A stretch of 64,000 nt of DNA from Mycobacteroides sp. LB1 (GCF_013449725.1 NZ_JACCFF010000005.1:62001-126000); one strand, 5' to 3'; counted from the stretch's first letter, positions 1 through 9,923 are shown. Numbers and translations are program-made. Notes: a model not told the origin generated them from the sequence alone.

Positions 1-1459
1 CGGCCCCGATATTCGAGGGCGCGAACCGGTTGAAGCTGTACTGCCCGCCGTAGTACAACTGTTCGCGAGTGACACACATGGCATGTGCGTTGTTGTTGAC
101 GATGACGAATGTCACCGGCAGTCGATGTTCGATCGCCGTGTGGATCTCCATGCCGTGCATGAAGAATGCGCCATCGCCCGCGACCACCACAGTGCGGCCG
201 GAGCGAGCGAACGCACAACCGATACCGGCCCCGAAGGCATAACCCATGCCGCCCATCCCGAGGGCGACGACATAGCGCCCGCGGTGCCGAGCTCCCAGGT
301 AGTGCACCGCGGAGGCTCCGGTGTTGCCCGCGTCGACGAAGATATCCGCCCCGGGAGGAATCGCCCGGTCGAGTACGTGCATGACATCGTGGTACCTCAC
401 GCCGTCGCCGTCATGCGCTGGCGGTTCGAGATGAGCTGGTGCGTAGAGGGTTTCATTGTACGAGGTATCAACACGTGACGGTAAGGCGGCGGCAAGCCCG
501 GACAACGTCGATGCCAAATCCTCGGTCTGCAGATGCCGGGACGCGATATGCGGTGTCGTCGAACCGATGGACAGCACGGGGGTTGCAGAGAAGTCGAGGC
601 CCCCTCGCGTCATCACGGGCATCGTCGTCCCGATGCACACGCACGTGACGCCGTGGTGCAACACCCTCTCGACGGCGGGGTGCCCCATCACACCGATGAC
701 GCCCAATAGCCGTGGATCATCGCTGTCCACAGCGTCTTTGGCATCGGGAGAGACCGCGACAAACGCGTCGAGCCGGTCTACGAGCTCCGCCAGTTCCTCG
801 CGAGCATCATGACGTGCGACCTCCGGCCCTGCCACCACCAGGATCCCGCCGGGCATGTCCGCCAAATGCTCGGCGAAATCGGCCAGCTGGGCCGGTACCG
901 CCCCGGTGCGAACCTGCGGCTCCCGCATCGGCGACGTGGCGGGCATGGGAGCCTGCTGAACATCCTTGGGTATCAGGAGAACCGCAGGTAGACCGTCGCG
1001 AATCGCTCCGAAGGCATGGGTGAGCGCATCCGCAATATCTTCGGGCCGGGCCACCCGCGCGCAGAATCCGGAGATCGGGCGGAAAACGGCCTGCAAATCC
1101 ATGCTTCCCGCGCGGCCACTCCCGTCCTGAAACGCGCCATTGCCCTCCAAAGGTCGAGGCGGCTGGCCCACGATCGCTAGGACCGGCACCCCACTGGCGT
1201 ATGACTCTGCAAGCGCGGGAACAAGATTAACGGCGCCACCACCCGATGTCGCGGCCACCACACTCATCCTCGAGGTGGCACGCGCATAGCCGTCGGCCAT
1301 CGTGCCCGCCGAAAACTCATGCTTGGCGACAATCGCCTCGAGCCCGGGTGTGTAGTACACCGCATCGTAGAGATCCTCGATATTCGCGCCGTCGACCCCG
1401 AAGATGAAGTCGATATCGTGGCGATGCAGCTCCGAGGCGAGCCAATCAACCACTCGCAT
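1..1459 (-). CDS. Thiamine-diphosphate-dependent acetolactate synthase-like enzyme (3' end beyond window)
   Basis: The reverse frame is open from the ATG at 1459 to base 1, so the C-terminus is missing. The start MRVVDWLASELHRHDIDFIF, the following FGVDG, and the catalytic-Glu segment AKHEFSAGTMADGYAR are typical of the ThDP pyrimidine domain of the acetolactate synthase/benzoylformate decarboxylase superfamily. Near the left edge GDGAFFMHGMEIH followed about 15 residues later by NNN is the ThDP/Mg2+ pyrophosphate-binding motif. By family these enzymes decarboxylate 2-oxo acids; the substrate cannot be read here and no small regulatory subunit gene lies beside it. An in-frame ATG at 1492 would add 11 residues, but only the 1459 start is preceded by a purine-rich stretch. 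It is co-oriented with rslA, with a gap of about 190 bases, so probably has its own promoter. Family assignment is strong; specific function is unknown. Confidence 0.85.
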   Translation of the reverse strand, partial: MRVVDWLASELHRHDIDFIFGVDGANIEDLYDAVYYTPGLEAIVAKHEFSAGTMADGYARATSRMSVVAATSGGGAVNLVPALAESYASGVPVLAIVGQPPRPLEGNGAFQDGSGRAGSMDLQAVFRPISGFCARVARPEDIADALTHAFGAIRDGLPAVLLIPKDVQQAPMPATSPMREPQVRTGAVPAQLADFAEHLADMPGGILVVAGPEVARHDAREELAELVDRLDAFVAVSPDAKDAVDSDDPRLLGVIGVMGHPAVERVLHHGVTCVCIGTTMPVMTRGGLDFSATPVLSIGSTTPHIASRHLQTEDLASTLSGLAAALPSRVDTSYNETLYAPAHLEPPAHDGDGVRYHDVMHVLDRAIPPGADIFVDAGNTGASAVHYLGARHRGRYVVALGMGGMGYAFGAGIGCAFARSGRTVVVAGDGAFFMHGMEIHTAIEHRLPVTFVIVNNNAHAMCVTREQLYYGGQYSFNRFAPSNIGA

Positions 1460-1647
1460 GTTCCCGTTTCGGGCGCATATCGGCGGGGTCATGACTAGTA
1501 CACGACTGTCACACGTGACGGGTTCAACAATCGACAAGAAAAAGTGATCGAGTCATCTCAATCATGTGATGGCACAATATGAATCGAGTTTCAGGTAGTC
1601 TGAATATGGGCACGTCAAAGCGCCAGGAGCCTCGCGGGTGAGGAACT

Positions 1648-2394
1648 TCAGCGGCGCAGTTCGAGGAACACCAGTGGTGAGGCGTCGCCGTGATGGTCGA
1701 TCACCTGGACACTCTCGATCTGATCCGGCGACATCGGGACAGTTGTCGATGTCATCATCGTCGAGCCCGGCTTGGCCGTCCACGTGCTGGCGATGATGCT
1801 CCCGCCGTCGCGGGTACCGATCCGCAGCGCATACGGCGCCGTGGCGTCATCGGGATCGTCTCCGTACACGGGGTAGCTGCACCACATTTCGATGCGAGTG
1901 CCGACGCTGTCACGGACGAGCGCCACCTGAGCGCTCAACGGCGAGGGTGTCACCTGGCGCATCGGCTGCCAGTGCTCGCCCGACGGCAACGAGCCCGCTG
2001 CGACATTCATCGGCGCGGGCCGGTGATACCAGGGCGGCGGCACCAGAGAAACCGTCAGCGCGATGGCTGCCGCTACCCCGACCGCGCCAACATAGCCGAG
2101 CCGACGCACGGCGCTCTGCCGGCGCCACCGAGCCTGCAGCTTGGGCCATAGTGCCGATACCGGGCAGCTGGTGGCCGGCTTGGCCAGCGCCGGCGGGTCT
2201 TCGAGTTCCATCTTCTCGGCGTAGTCGCGATCAACCATCGACAACAGGCCGGGCATGGCGGTCACCTCGGAGAGGGCGCGTTGGCAGCTGGCGCAGTCAA
2301 CCAGGTGCTGTTCATACTCACGGCGTTCGGTCGACGACAACGCACCCATCACATAGGCGGCATCCCAGTCGGCGTAGACGTGTTCGATAGTCAT
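1648..2394 (-). CDS. rslA: Anti-sigma-L factor RslA (zinc-binding, membrane-anchored)
   Basis: This 248-residue protein has an N-terminal HLVDCASC zinc-associated anti-sigma motif (HxxxCxxC) around residues 30-37, one membrane helix near residues 100-120 (VGAVGVAAAIALTVSLV), and an extracytoplasmic C-terminal domain. The start WDAAYVMGALSSTERREYEQ closely resembles the start of M. tuberculosis RslA. By family it binds and inactivates SigL, and loses zinc and affinity on oxidation. Its start overlaps the sigL stop by four bases, so the two are translationally coupled. The identification rests on both sequence resemblance and pairing with sigL. Confidence 0.9.
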   Translation of the reverse strand: MTIEHVYADWDAAYVMGALSSTERREYEQHLVDCASCQRALSEVTAMPGLLSMVDRDYAEKMELEDPPALAKPATSCPVSALWPKLQARWRRQSAVRRLGYVGAVGVAAAIALTVSLVPPPWYHRPAPMNVAAGSLPSGEHWQPMRQVTPSPLSAQVALVRDSVGTRIEMWCSYPVYGDDPDDATAPYALRIGTRDGGSIIASTWTAKPGSTMMTSTTVPMSPDQIESVQVIDHHGDASPLVFLELRR

Positions 2395-2930
2395 CGCGTG
2401 ACCCCCATTTCCTGCAGCGACAACCGCAGTGCGCGTACACCATAGTGAAGGCGTGATTTGACGGTGCCCTCGGGCACACCCAGTTCAGCGGCAATATCGA
2501 CGACCGAGCTGCCGCGGTAATACGCACGCAGAATGACTGCTCGGTGGTCGGTGGACAGTGAACGCAGCGCCTCGGCGACGAGCCATGCGTCCAACGTCGC
2601 ATCCACCTGATCCGGGGACGCGAACTCGGGTGTCTCGGCGGTGGCTATCTCGCTGCGGAAACGCGAGCTCCGTGCGTTATCGCGCACCAGATTGTGGGCG
2701 ACCGTGAACAGCCAGGCACGCGCCGAGCCCTCGGTCTGGTTGACGAGCGTCGGATGCCGCCAGGCGCGCAACAACACTTCCTGCACGATGTCTTCCGACA
2801 GCGCCGAGTCGTGGGTCAGATACATGACATAGCGATGCAGCGGACCCGCGTACTCGTCGTAAAAGGCCCGCATCAGCCCTGATGAGCCGATTGCGCGAAC
2901 ACCATCAGGGCTCGCCTGCCCATCCGCCAT
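2391..2930 (-). CDS. sigL: ECF RNA polymerase sigma factor SigL
   Basis: This 179-residue ECF sigma factor has region 2 near residues 25-95 (SEDIVQEVLLRAWRHP, then ARAWLFTVAHN) and region 4 near residues 120-175, with GTVKSRLHYGVRALRLSLQE as the DNA-recognition helix. The C-terminus LQEMGVTR is nearly that of M. tuberculosis SigL. It lies directly upstream of rslA in the order known for sigL-rslA. The ATG at 2930 follows GGAGG (2937-2941) and a SigL-type promoter (2948-2975), which points to autoregulation. In M. tuberculosis SigL controls cell-envelope and polyketide genes and secreted thiol proteins; targets here are not shown. Confidence 0.92.
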   Translation of the reverse strand: MADGQASPDGVRAIGSSGLMRAFYDEYAGPLHRYVMYLTHDSALSEDIVQEVLLRAWRHPTLVNQTEGSARAWLFTVAHNLVRDNARSSRFRSEIATAETPEFASPDQVDATLDAWLVAEALRSLSTDHRAVILRAYYRGSSVVDIAAELGVPEGTVKSRLHYGVRALRLSLQEMGVTR

Positions 2931-2947
2931 GAAACACCTCCGACCGT

Positions 2948-2975
2948 TACACGATCCGGCCGCCCGATAGGTTCA
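2948..2975 (-). promoter_or_regulatory. SigL-type autoregulatory promoter of sigL-rslA
   Basis: On the minus strand TGAACC (2975-2970) is followed after exactly 16 bases by CGTGTA (2953-2948). The published SigL consensus is TGAACC-N16-18-CGT plus a variable tail. A start site about seven bases downstream would give a leader of roughly 11 bases carrying GGAGG before the sigL ATG. Confidence 0.8.
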
Positions 2976-3081
2976 ACGTACGCGCGTTTTCCCCAATCGA
3001 CCAGGGCCTTCGTGCACCGATTCCCCTCGAAACACGCCGTATCGCGTCGGCGATTATCGCCACTGCTCGGGCGATCATGAC

Positions 3082-4236
3082 GTGGTGCGCAACCTTGAGG
3101 ACGTCCATGAGTGGTTCCTGGCACGAGGACTGCCCGTCGTCCTAGACCGTCGAGTGCGCTCGCGTGAACTGATCGATCGCGCCGCACCCATGATCGGGGT
3201 GGCGGGTGCAGGTGCGGCGCTCTACGAGCTCATCTCCACCGACAACGACACGCGCTCGATCATGCTGATGATCCTGCTCGCGGTGGTGGCGCTACTAATG
3301 GCCGCACAGCCGCTGATACTCACGGCGCTACAGCGCATCGGTACGCTCCGCGCCGATACTGCGCGCCGCGCCCTGTCCTGGCTTGTCATAGCGATCTTCG
3401 TGATCGGCTTGCCTGCGGTCGATACCGGCACGTGGGCAGCGGCCGCCACGCGGATGCCAGCATATCTCGCGGCCGCGTTGGCGCTCATCTGGCTGACCTA
3501 CCTGGGCGCCGGATCAATCGGGCTATGGGCTTTGCGTTATGCCTCAACGCAATTCGGCGCGCTGGGCACACTCATGTCCCGCGCCTTGCCGCTGCTCATG
3601 CTGACGGTTGTGGTCTTCTTCACCGGCGAATTGTGGCAGTTATCGGCCCGGACCACTCGTGAAAGACTCTGGCAGACAATTGGATTCCTGGCACTGACGG
3701 CGACAGTTTTCATGTTCGCCACCGTGCGCGACGAGCTGGCCGGCCTGCGAGAGAATCGCTCGGAGGGCCCCAACACCGCGGCATTGCTCACCGGGACGCC
3801 GCTGGCGGACCTCACCGATGCCGAAGTACCCCGACCCGCACTACGGTGGCCCGAAAAGTTGAATGTGCTGCTGGTGATGGTGGTTTCGCAGGCCATTCAG
3901 GTGGTCTTCTTCACTTCCGGGGTGTTCGCCTTCTTTATGTTGCTCGGCATCGTGGCGGTGCCACATGATGTGATGGCGCTCTGGGCCGGCGAATCCGCAT
4001 GCCCGTCCGGGGCCGCCCCGCCATGCTCGGGGACATGGTTCGGTATTCGGATCGGTGTGCCGCAGACGCTGATCCACATGTCGCTATTGGTCTCGGTGCT
4101 GTCCGGTCTGTACTTCACCGTCAACAGCAGCATCGACCCGCAGTACCGCAGTCGGTTCTTCGAGCCGCTGATTGCCGATGTCGCGGTGAGCCTAGCGGGA
4201 CGCGATGTCTACCTGGCCGCCTCAAGCCGGGCGTGA
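3082..4236 (+). CDS. Multi-pass integral membrane protein, unknown function
   Basis: This 384-residue protein starts at GTG 3082 (or the next codon, also GTG). It has about eight to nine hydrophobic helices, grouped in the N-terminal half (SIMLMILLAVVALLMAAQPL and several after it) and the C-terminal half (FFTSGVFAFFMLLGIVAVPH), separated by a polar segment of about 60 residues near the middle. No catalytic motif, transporter signature or binding site is recognisable. The cysteine pair in ESACPSGAAPPCSG lies in a loop before the last helix. It is divergent from sigL across about 150 bases and ends two bases from the convergent isomerase-like gene. M. tuberculosis has a membrane protein (Rv2113) in its mpa neighbourhood, which might be the counterpart, but I cannot verify that by sequence. 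Confidence 0.75.
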   Translation: MVRNLEDVHEWFLARGLPVVLDRRVRSRELIDRAAPMIGVAGAGAALYELISTDNDTRSIMLMILLAVVALLMAAQPLILTALQRIGTLRADTARRALSWLVIAIFVIGLPAVDTGTWAAAATRMPAYLAAALALIWLTYLGAGSIGLWALRYASTQFGALGTLMSRALPLLMLTVVVFFTGELWQLSARTTRERLWQTIGFLALTATVFMFATVRDELAGLRENRSEGPNTAALLTGTPLADLTDAEVPRPALRWPEKLNVLLVMVVSQAIQVVFFTSGVFAFFMLLGIVAVPHDVMALWAGESACPSGAAPPCSGTWFGIRIGVPQTLIHMSLLVSVLSGLYFTVNSSIDPQYRSRFFEPLIADVAVSLAGRDVYLAASSRA

Positions 4237-4256
4237 CGTCAAGCCATTCGCCCGGC
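4226..4256. terminator. Inverted repeat at convergent gene ends, probable bidirectional terminator
   Basis: GCCGGGCG (4226-4233) and CGCCCGGC (4249-4256) are perfect 8-bp arms around a 15-base loop. The repeat straddles the stop codons of the membrane protein and the convergent isomerase-like gene. There is no T-tract, which is common in mycobacterial hairpins. Confidence 0.5.
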
Positions 4257-4853
4257 CAGGATCGGCACGCCATCGCCTTCGAGTTCACTGAGCACTACCG
4301 GACGGCCCGCCATCGCCAACACCAGCGCTTCCCCGGTGCCGTGGACTTCGGGCCCGTCGCCCTTGCCCCAATCCACATCGTCGGCTACGAACCGCAGACC
4401 CTTGGTGTATCGCTTCGGGTGAGCGCCGAAGTCCGGATGGTCCAACGCGAAAACCAGCCGGTCCACGGGAATGGTCCGCGGCTGCCCCAATGGTCGCCTG
4501 ATGTCCTGGTGGTGCACCATGGCGTCGGTATGAAGCGCCGCGGGCGCCATCTTGCCGAAGGCACCGGGTTGCACCGCCGACTCGAAATGGCGGAGCAGAT
4601 CCTGATTCGACAGATGGCCGGTGCGTTCGAGGAGGGCGTCGTTGAGCCTGTTGATCGACGGGTTCCGCAGCGCGGTTCCCAGATACGCACCCAGCGATAT
4701 CGCGTCGACCGAAGCGTGTGCCACGACATCGCGTACCCGCCAGCCCGCACAAAGGGACGGAGTCAGCCAGTCATCCTCGGACAGTGTGTGTAGGAACTCA
4801 GCCAAGCTGGCACGTTCAGCGGAAAGCATTTCTCGGGGTTTCATGGATTTCAC
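4239..4853 (-). CDS. Maleylpyruvate isomerase-family mycothiol-dependent protein (DinB-like fold)
   Basis: This 204-residue protein has the family layout: an N-terminal helix bundle with LSEDDWLTPSLCAGWRVRDV, then VAHASVD, in which histidines of the W..PS.C.GW.V.DV.AH pattern bind metal, and an HHQDIRRPLG segment near residue 120. Members use mycothiol as a cofactor for isomerisation or conjugation; the substrate here is unknown. I chose GTG 4853 because AGGAGG (4859-4864) lies five bases upstream; an ATG nine bases further in (4844) is less well spaced, and longer reading frames to 4916 lack support. It is adjacent to nothing that suggests an aromatic catabolic pathway, so a detoxification role is possible but only inferred. 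Confidence 0.75.
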   Translation of the reverse strand: MKSMKPREMLSAERASLAEFLHTLSEDDWLTPSLCAGWRVRDVVAHASVDAISLGAYLGTALRNPSINRLNDALLERTGHLSNQDLLRHFESAVQPGAFGKMAPAALHTDAMVHHQDIRRPLGQPRTIPVDRLVFALDHPDFGAHPKRYTKGLRFVADDVDWGKGDGPEVHGTGEALVLAMAGRPVVLSELEGDGVPILAGRMA

Positions 4854-4971
4854 GGATACCTCCTCGGGCTGTACTCGCCATGCTAGGTAAATCGTCCTGA
4901 CCAGCACCGCCGGCACCTGCCAGGCACTGCCACGTACTGCCAGCGCATCAGTTTCGGCCCGCCCGACTTTC

Positions 4972-4983
4972 TATCCTCGCGGT
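4972..4983 (+). promoter_or_regulatory. -10 element of a probable leaderless promoter
   Basis: TATCCT (4972-4977) ends six bases before ATG 4984. A TANNNT -10 at this distance puts the transcription start at the first base of the start codon, the layout of mycobacterial leaderless mRNAs. There is no Shine-Dalgarno sequence. Confidence 0.55.
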
Positions 4984-5850
4984 ATGCCCCAACGACGACT
5001 CGACCAAAGCGCAAGTCTGACCGCACAGTTCAACGCGTGGCAGCGGGCTGCCGAGTCGCTTCAGGGCGACGGCCTCCTGAACGACCCGCAGTCCGGATGG
5101 TTCGTCACCAACCCTCTGCTGCGTGTCGCGATGCTCTCCCCCACTGCGGCCAACTGGGGTCTACGCCTGCTCGATCGATGGTGCAGAGGTCTGCACGCCC
5201 ATATCGTGTTGCGGCGGCGCGTGTCCGATGCCGAGCTACGGTCGGCCGCAGACGCCGGTATCACCCAGGTCGTGATTCTTGGCGCTGGATTCGACACAAC
5301 CAGCCAGCACCTCGGGTCGCTACCCGTCACGGTGTTCGAGGTTGACGCACCATCGACCCAGCGAGAGAAACGACGTCTTCTGGAATCCCATGGAGTTCAT
5401 CCACGATGGGTGCCCTGCGATTTCGAGCATGATGACCTGACGATCCAGCTGCTCGACGCTGGATTCGATACGACCGCACCGGCACTCGTCGTGTGGCTCG
5501 GGGTGACCTATTACCTGACGGGCGCCGCCCTCGAATCGACACTCGCGCAGTTGGCCAAGCTGTGCGCGCCGGAAAGCCGGCTCGTCATGGACTACGGAGA
5601 TCCCGATATCGTCGGCCACGACAGCCCACGCCCCGAGGTGCGTCGGGTATCCAAGTCCGTCACCCGACGGGGCGAGCCCTATCGCACCGGGATGACCGCC
5701 GCGCAAGCCGACGAACTGCTTGCGCACCACGGCTTTCGAACCGTCGACCACCTGCGGGTTCCCGACCTATTAGACCGCTACGACCGCTCTGACGGGCGCC
5801 GGCTCGCCCGCGGCGACTGGCAGGCCGTGGCGACCGCGCGTCGAGCGTGA
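4984..5850 (+). CDS. Class I SAM-dependent methyltransferase, leucine carboxyl methyltransferase-like (TIGR00027 type)
   Basis: This 288-residue protein has the SAM-binding motif VVILGAGFDTTSQHL (glycine-rich loop) near residue 100, followed by the acidic strand VFEVDAPSTQREKRRLL that holds the ribose hydroxyls, and VVWLGVTYYL near residue 175. This order is that of the large mycobacterial 'putative SAM-dependent methyltransferase' family, whose substrates are mostly unknown. The start is fixed by the likely leaderless promoter just upstream. It converges on mpa, ending eight bases before the mpa stop. A role in proteasome function is not implied by this arrangement. Confidence 0.85.
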   Translation: MPQRRLDQSASLTAQFNAWQRAAESLQGDGLLNDPQSGWFVTNPLLRVAMLSPTAANWGLRLLDRWCRGLHAHIVLRRRVSDAELRSAADAGITQVVILGAGFDTTSQHLGSLPVTVFEVDAPSTQREKRRLLESHGVHPRWVPCDFEHDDLTIQLLDAGFDTTAPALVVWLGVTYYLTGAALESTLAQLAKLCAPESRLVMDYGDPDIVGHDSPRPEVRRVSKSVTRRGEPYRTGMTAAQADELLAHHGFRTVDHLRVPDLLDRYDRSDGRRLARGDWQAVATARRA

Positions 5851-5858
5851 AGCAGGTT

Positions 5859-7676
5859 CTAGAGGTACTGGCCCAGGCTCGACTCGGTGTCGATGGCCCG
5901 CGACGCGCTCGAGCTCTTGCCGGTGACCAGGGTGCGGATGTAGACGATCCGCTCGCCCTTCTTGCCTGAGATCCGGGCCCAGTCATCCGGATTGGTGGTG
6001 TTGGGCAGATCCTCGTTCTCGGCGAACTCGTCAACGATCGAGTCCAGCAGATGCTGAATCCGCAGACCCTTCTGACCGGTCTCCAGCACCGCCTTGATGG
6101 CGTTCTTCTTCGCGCGGTCCACGACGTTCTGGATCATGGCACCGGAGTTGAAGTCCTTGAAGTACATGACTTCCTTGTCACCATTGGCATAGGTGACCTC
6201 CAGGAACCGGTTGTCGTCGATCTCGGCGTACATCCGGTCGACGACCTTCTCGATCATCGCCTTGATGGTCAACCCGCGATCGCCACCGAACTCGGCGAGA
6301 TCGTCTTCGTTAACCGGCAGCTTCTCGGTGAGGTACTTCGAGAAGATGTCCTGTGCCGACTCGGCATCCGGCCGCTCGATCTTGATCTTGACGTCCAAAC
6401 GGCCGGGCCGCAGGATCGCGGGGTCGATCATGTCCTCACGGTTGGAGGCACCGATGACGATGACGTTCTCCAGGCCCTCGACACCGTCGATCTCACTGAG
6501 CAACTGCGGCACCACAGTCGTCTCCACATCGGAGCTGACACCGGTACCACGGGTGCGGAAGATCGAGTCCATCTCGTCGAAGAAAACGATGACCGGCGTA
6601 CCTTCGGAGGCCTTTTCGCGGGCGCGCTGGAAGATCAAGCGGATATGCCGCTCGGTCTCACCGACGAACTTGTTGAGCAGCTCCGGACCCTTGATGTTCA
6701 GGAAGTACGACTTCGCCTCACGCGAATCGTCACCACGGATCTCGGCCATCTTCTTGGCCAGCGAGTTGGCAACTGCCTTGGCGATCAGCGTCTTTCCGCA
6801 TCCCGGCGGCCCGTAGAGCAGCACACCCTTAGGCGGGCGCAGTGAGTACTCCCGGTAGAGGTCCTTGTGCAGGAAGGGCAGCTCCACCGCATCGCGGATC
6901 TGCTCGATCTGGCGGGTCAGACCACCGATGTCGCTGTAGCTGACATCGGGAACCTCTTCCAGTACCAGGTCCTCGACCTCGGCCTTCGGGATCCGCTCGA
7001 AGGCATACCCGGCCTTGGTATCAACCAGCAACGAGTCACCCGGTCGCAGTTTCCGGGGCTTCAGATCCGCACCGTCGGCGTCCTCGGACACCTCGGAGAG
7101 GTCGGGCGCGATCAACGGATCGGCCAGCCAGACGATGCGCTCCTCATCGGCATGCCCGATTACCAGGGCACGGTGACCGTCGTCGAGCAACTCCCGCAGG
7201 GTGCTGATCTCACCGACCGATTCGAAGTTGCCGGCCTCGACCACGGTGAGCGCCTCGTTGAGGCGCACAGTCTGTCCTCGGCGCAGTTCACTGGTCTCGA
7301 TGTTGGGAGAGCAGGTCACCCGCATTTTGCGGCCCGAGGTGAACACGTCCACCGTATCGTCGCTCTGCACGGCCAACAGCACGCCGTAACCGCTCGGTGG
7401 CTGCCCCAGCCGGTCAACCTCCTCGCGCAGTGCCAGGAGCTGCTGACGGGCCTCCTTGAGGGTGTCCATCAGCTTCGCGTTCCGCGCGTTCAACGAGTCA
7501 ACCCGAGCCTCAAGCTGGTTCAGATCGCGAATACGACCGGTATCGCCCGCGCTCGGTCCCCGCTGAGAGGCACTGCCTTCCAGTTCTTGACGAAGGGCGG
7601 CAATCTCTCGACGTAGCCGCTCCAGTTCGGCGGCATCCGGTGTGCCGAACGCCTCTGAACGCTCCGACTCACTCAT
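5859..7676 (-). CDS. mpa: Proteasome-associated AAA+ ATPase Mpa/ARC
   Basis: This 605-residue protein has the Mpa layout: an N-terminal coiled coil (about residues 15-90, [18 protein letters not shown] and later) that captures Pup, tandem OB domains, and one AAA+ domain with Walker A GPPGCGKT near residue 290 and Walker [12 protein letters not shown] near 350. The C-terminal GQYL tail docks into the 20S proteasome. By family it unfolds pupylated substrates and feeds them to PrcBA. The start at 7676 is preferred over an upstream GTG because AGGAGG lies five bases upstream of it. Pup, dop and prcBA are not in the window, so they lie elsewhere or to the left. The order mpa, lppK-like, trmI matches M. 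tuberculosis. Confidence 0.97.
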   Translation of the reverse strand: MSESERSEAFGTPDAAELERLRREIAALRQELEGSASQRGPSAGDTGRIRDLNQLEARVDSLNARNAKLMDTLKEARQQLLALREEVDRLGQPPSGYGVLLAVQSDDTVDVFTSGRKMRVTCSPNIETSELRRGQTVRLNEALTVVEAGNFESVGEISTLRELLDDGHRALVIGHADEERIVWLADPLIAPDLSEVSEDADGADLKPRKLRPGDSLLVDTKAGYAFERIPKAEVEDLVLEEVPDVSYSDIGGLTRQIEQIRDAVELPFLHKDLYREYSLRPPKGVLLYGPPGCGKTLIAKAVANSLAKKMAEIRGDDSREAKSYFLNIKGPELLNKFVGETERHIRLIFQRAREKASEGTPVIVFFDEMDSIFRTRGTGVSSDVETTVVPQLLSEIDGVEGLENVIVIGASNREDMIDPAILRPGRLDVKIKIERPDAESAQDIFSKYLTEKLPVNEDDLAEFGGDRGLTIKAMIEKVVDRMYAEIDDNRFLEVTYANGDKEVMYFKDFNSGAMIQNVVDRAKKNAIKAVLETGQKGLRIQHLLDSIVDEFAENEDLPNTTNPDDWARISGKKGERIVYIRTLVTGKSSSASRAIDTESSLGQYL

Positions 7677-7821
7677 GATGTCCTCCTTTCCCACACCGAG
7701 AATTGGTGCGGTGGATACTTCAACGCTACCGGCGATCGGCCGGTAATGCGGGGTCTACCCGTTGCCTAAGATGTCTACGCTGTTAGCGTTCGTCACATTC
7801 AGCTCGATCGAAAGGACAACC

Positions 7822-8355
7822 GTGAGCTCACGAACCAGTGTGTCGGGAGCCGCCATGCTGGGTTTACTCGCGGCGGCAGTGGTTGGTGTGGCCATGCCGA
7901 CAGCCAGCTCTCCTAGTCCGACAGCAACGACGGCGATGCCCGCAGGCATCGTCCCCGCCTCATGGGATATCCCGATGGACGTGCCTTCCGAGCCGGCCGA
8001 GGCGACACCTACTTCCGACGAGCTGGGCGGTTTGCTGTACTCGCTCGCAGATCCGGGCGTGTCGGCCCTCGCCAAGGGCGGTCTCGTTGAGGGCGGCATC
8101 GGCGCCGGGGAGTCGATCTACGCCGACCGCGCCTTCAAGAACGCCAACCGTGACGGTTACCTGCCACTCGCCTTCACGGTGTCTGACATCAAGTCCACCG
8201 GTCCAGGCCTCGCCGCGGCCGCGGTCACCATCACCGGCCCCAAGACCCAGGCGTACACCACGAAGATCAACTTCGTGAACCAGGACGGCTGGAAGATCAG
8301 CAAGGCATCGGCGATTTCACTGATCCAGGCGGCATCCGGTAAGTCTGGACGGTAG
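7822..8355 (+). CDS. Secreted low-molecular-weight antigen MTB12 (CFP-2)-like protein
   Basis: This 177-residue protein has an N-terminal signal-like hydrophobic segment (SGAAMLGLLAAAVVGVAMPT), a Pro/Thr/Ser-rich linker, then a domain of about 110 residues with GLLYSLADPG, AKGGLVEGGIG and INFVNQDGWKISKASA. These match the MTB12 antigen core (SLADPNV, NKGSLVEGGIG, FVNQGGWMLSRASA). GTG 7822 follows AAAGGA, whereas an upstream in-frame ATG (7762) would place charged, non-signal sequence before the leader. It is divergent from mpa. It lies beside a lipoprotein paralogue with the same fold, implying a local duplication. Function of the family is unknown. Confidence 0.85.
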   Translation: MSSRTSVSGAAMLGLLAAAVVGVAMPTASSPSPTATTAMPAGIVPASWDIPMDVPSEPAEATPTSDELGGLLYSLADPGVSALAKGGLVEGGIGAGESIYADRAFKNANRDGYLPLAFTVSDIKSTGPGLAAAAVTITGPKTQAYTTKINFVNQDGWKISKASAISLIQAASGKSGR

Positions 8356-8439
8356 AACGGTGGTGGGTGACAACATGAACTCACCCACCGATATCGTCAC
8401 CGTACTTAGCTGAAACGCCGAATGGGAGTCACCTGCATC

Positions 8440-9030
8440 ATGGCCCGTCACCTTCGCCTCGCCGTCGTCGCCGCAGGCCCGGCTGTTCTCATCGGGGCGG
8501 TCCTCGCCCTCTCCGCCTGTAGCTCGGGAGATAAAGCCAGCCCCACCAGCACGTCGGCGACTCAGCCTGCGTCATCTGCCACCGCGGCGGCGGTACCGGG
8601 TCATCCGCTGCCGGATCCGGCGGTGCTGACCGATGTCCTCAATCGTCTCGCCGACCCAAATCTGCCAGGCGCCGAGAAAGTCAGCTCCGTGCAGGGCGCG
8701 ACCCCTGAGCAGCTGGACAAGTTCACCAAGGCGATCAGCGACGCCGGGTTCTCGCCGCTGTCGTTCACCGTGAAGGACCCCAAGTGGTCGACGGAGACAT
8801 CGGGCGATGTCGAAGCCGTCGTCACCATCAACAGCCCGAGCCCCAAGATGGGCGGATTCGCCATCCCGATGTCGTTCTCGTCTGAGAATGACGGCTGGAA
8901 GCTGTCGAAGCGGACCTCCGAGCTGTTACTCAAGACCGGAACCAGCCTCGCAGGGACCGGAGTACCCCACGAGACGGCTGCACCGGGTGCGCCTGCTACC
9001 GAGGCGCCGGCTCCTGTGCCGCCCCGGTAG
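8440..9030 (+). CDS. lppK: LppK-like lipoprotein (MTB12 family)
   Basis: The 196-residue product begins MARHLRLAVV and has a lipobox LSAC, so the mature protein should be lipid-anchored at the cysteine. After a low-complexity Ser/Thr/Ala linker the folded domain carries LPDPAVLTDVLNRLADPNLP, then EGATPEQ-like VQGATPEQLDKF, and ENDGWKLSKRTSELL. These correspond to M. tuberculosis LppK, which sits in the same place between mpa and trmI. An in-frame ATG at 8422 is possible, but the lipoprotein leader is more normal from 8440. A proline-rich tail of about 25 residues ends the protein. It converges on trmI with an eight-base gap. Confidence 0.82.
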   Translation: MARHLRLAVVAAGPAVLIGAVLALSACSSGDKASPTSTSATQPASSATAAAVPGHPLPDPAVLTDVLNRLADPNLPGAEKVSSVQGATPEQLDKFTKAISDAGFSPLSFTVKDPKWSTETSGDVEAVVTINSPSPKMGGFAIPMSFSSENDGWKLSKRTSELLLKTGTSLAGTGVPHETAAPGAPATEAPAPVPPR

Positions 9031-9038
9031 TTGGCGCC

Positions 9039-9923
<885 letters not shown>

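Noticed and set aside
1562-1783. 73-codon minus-strand frame overlapping the end of rslA
   Set aside because: It is mostly a shadow of rslA in another frame; the tail is in the intergenic region without a start signal.
6051-7616. Long plus-strand frames opposite mpa
   Set aside because: Same mirror effect; mpa is certain from its motifs and C-terminal GQYL.
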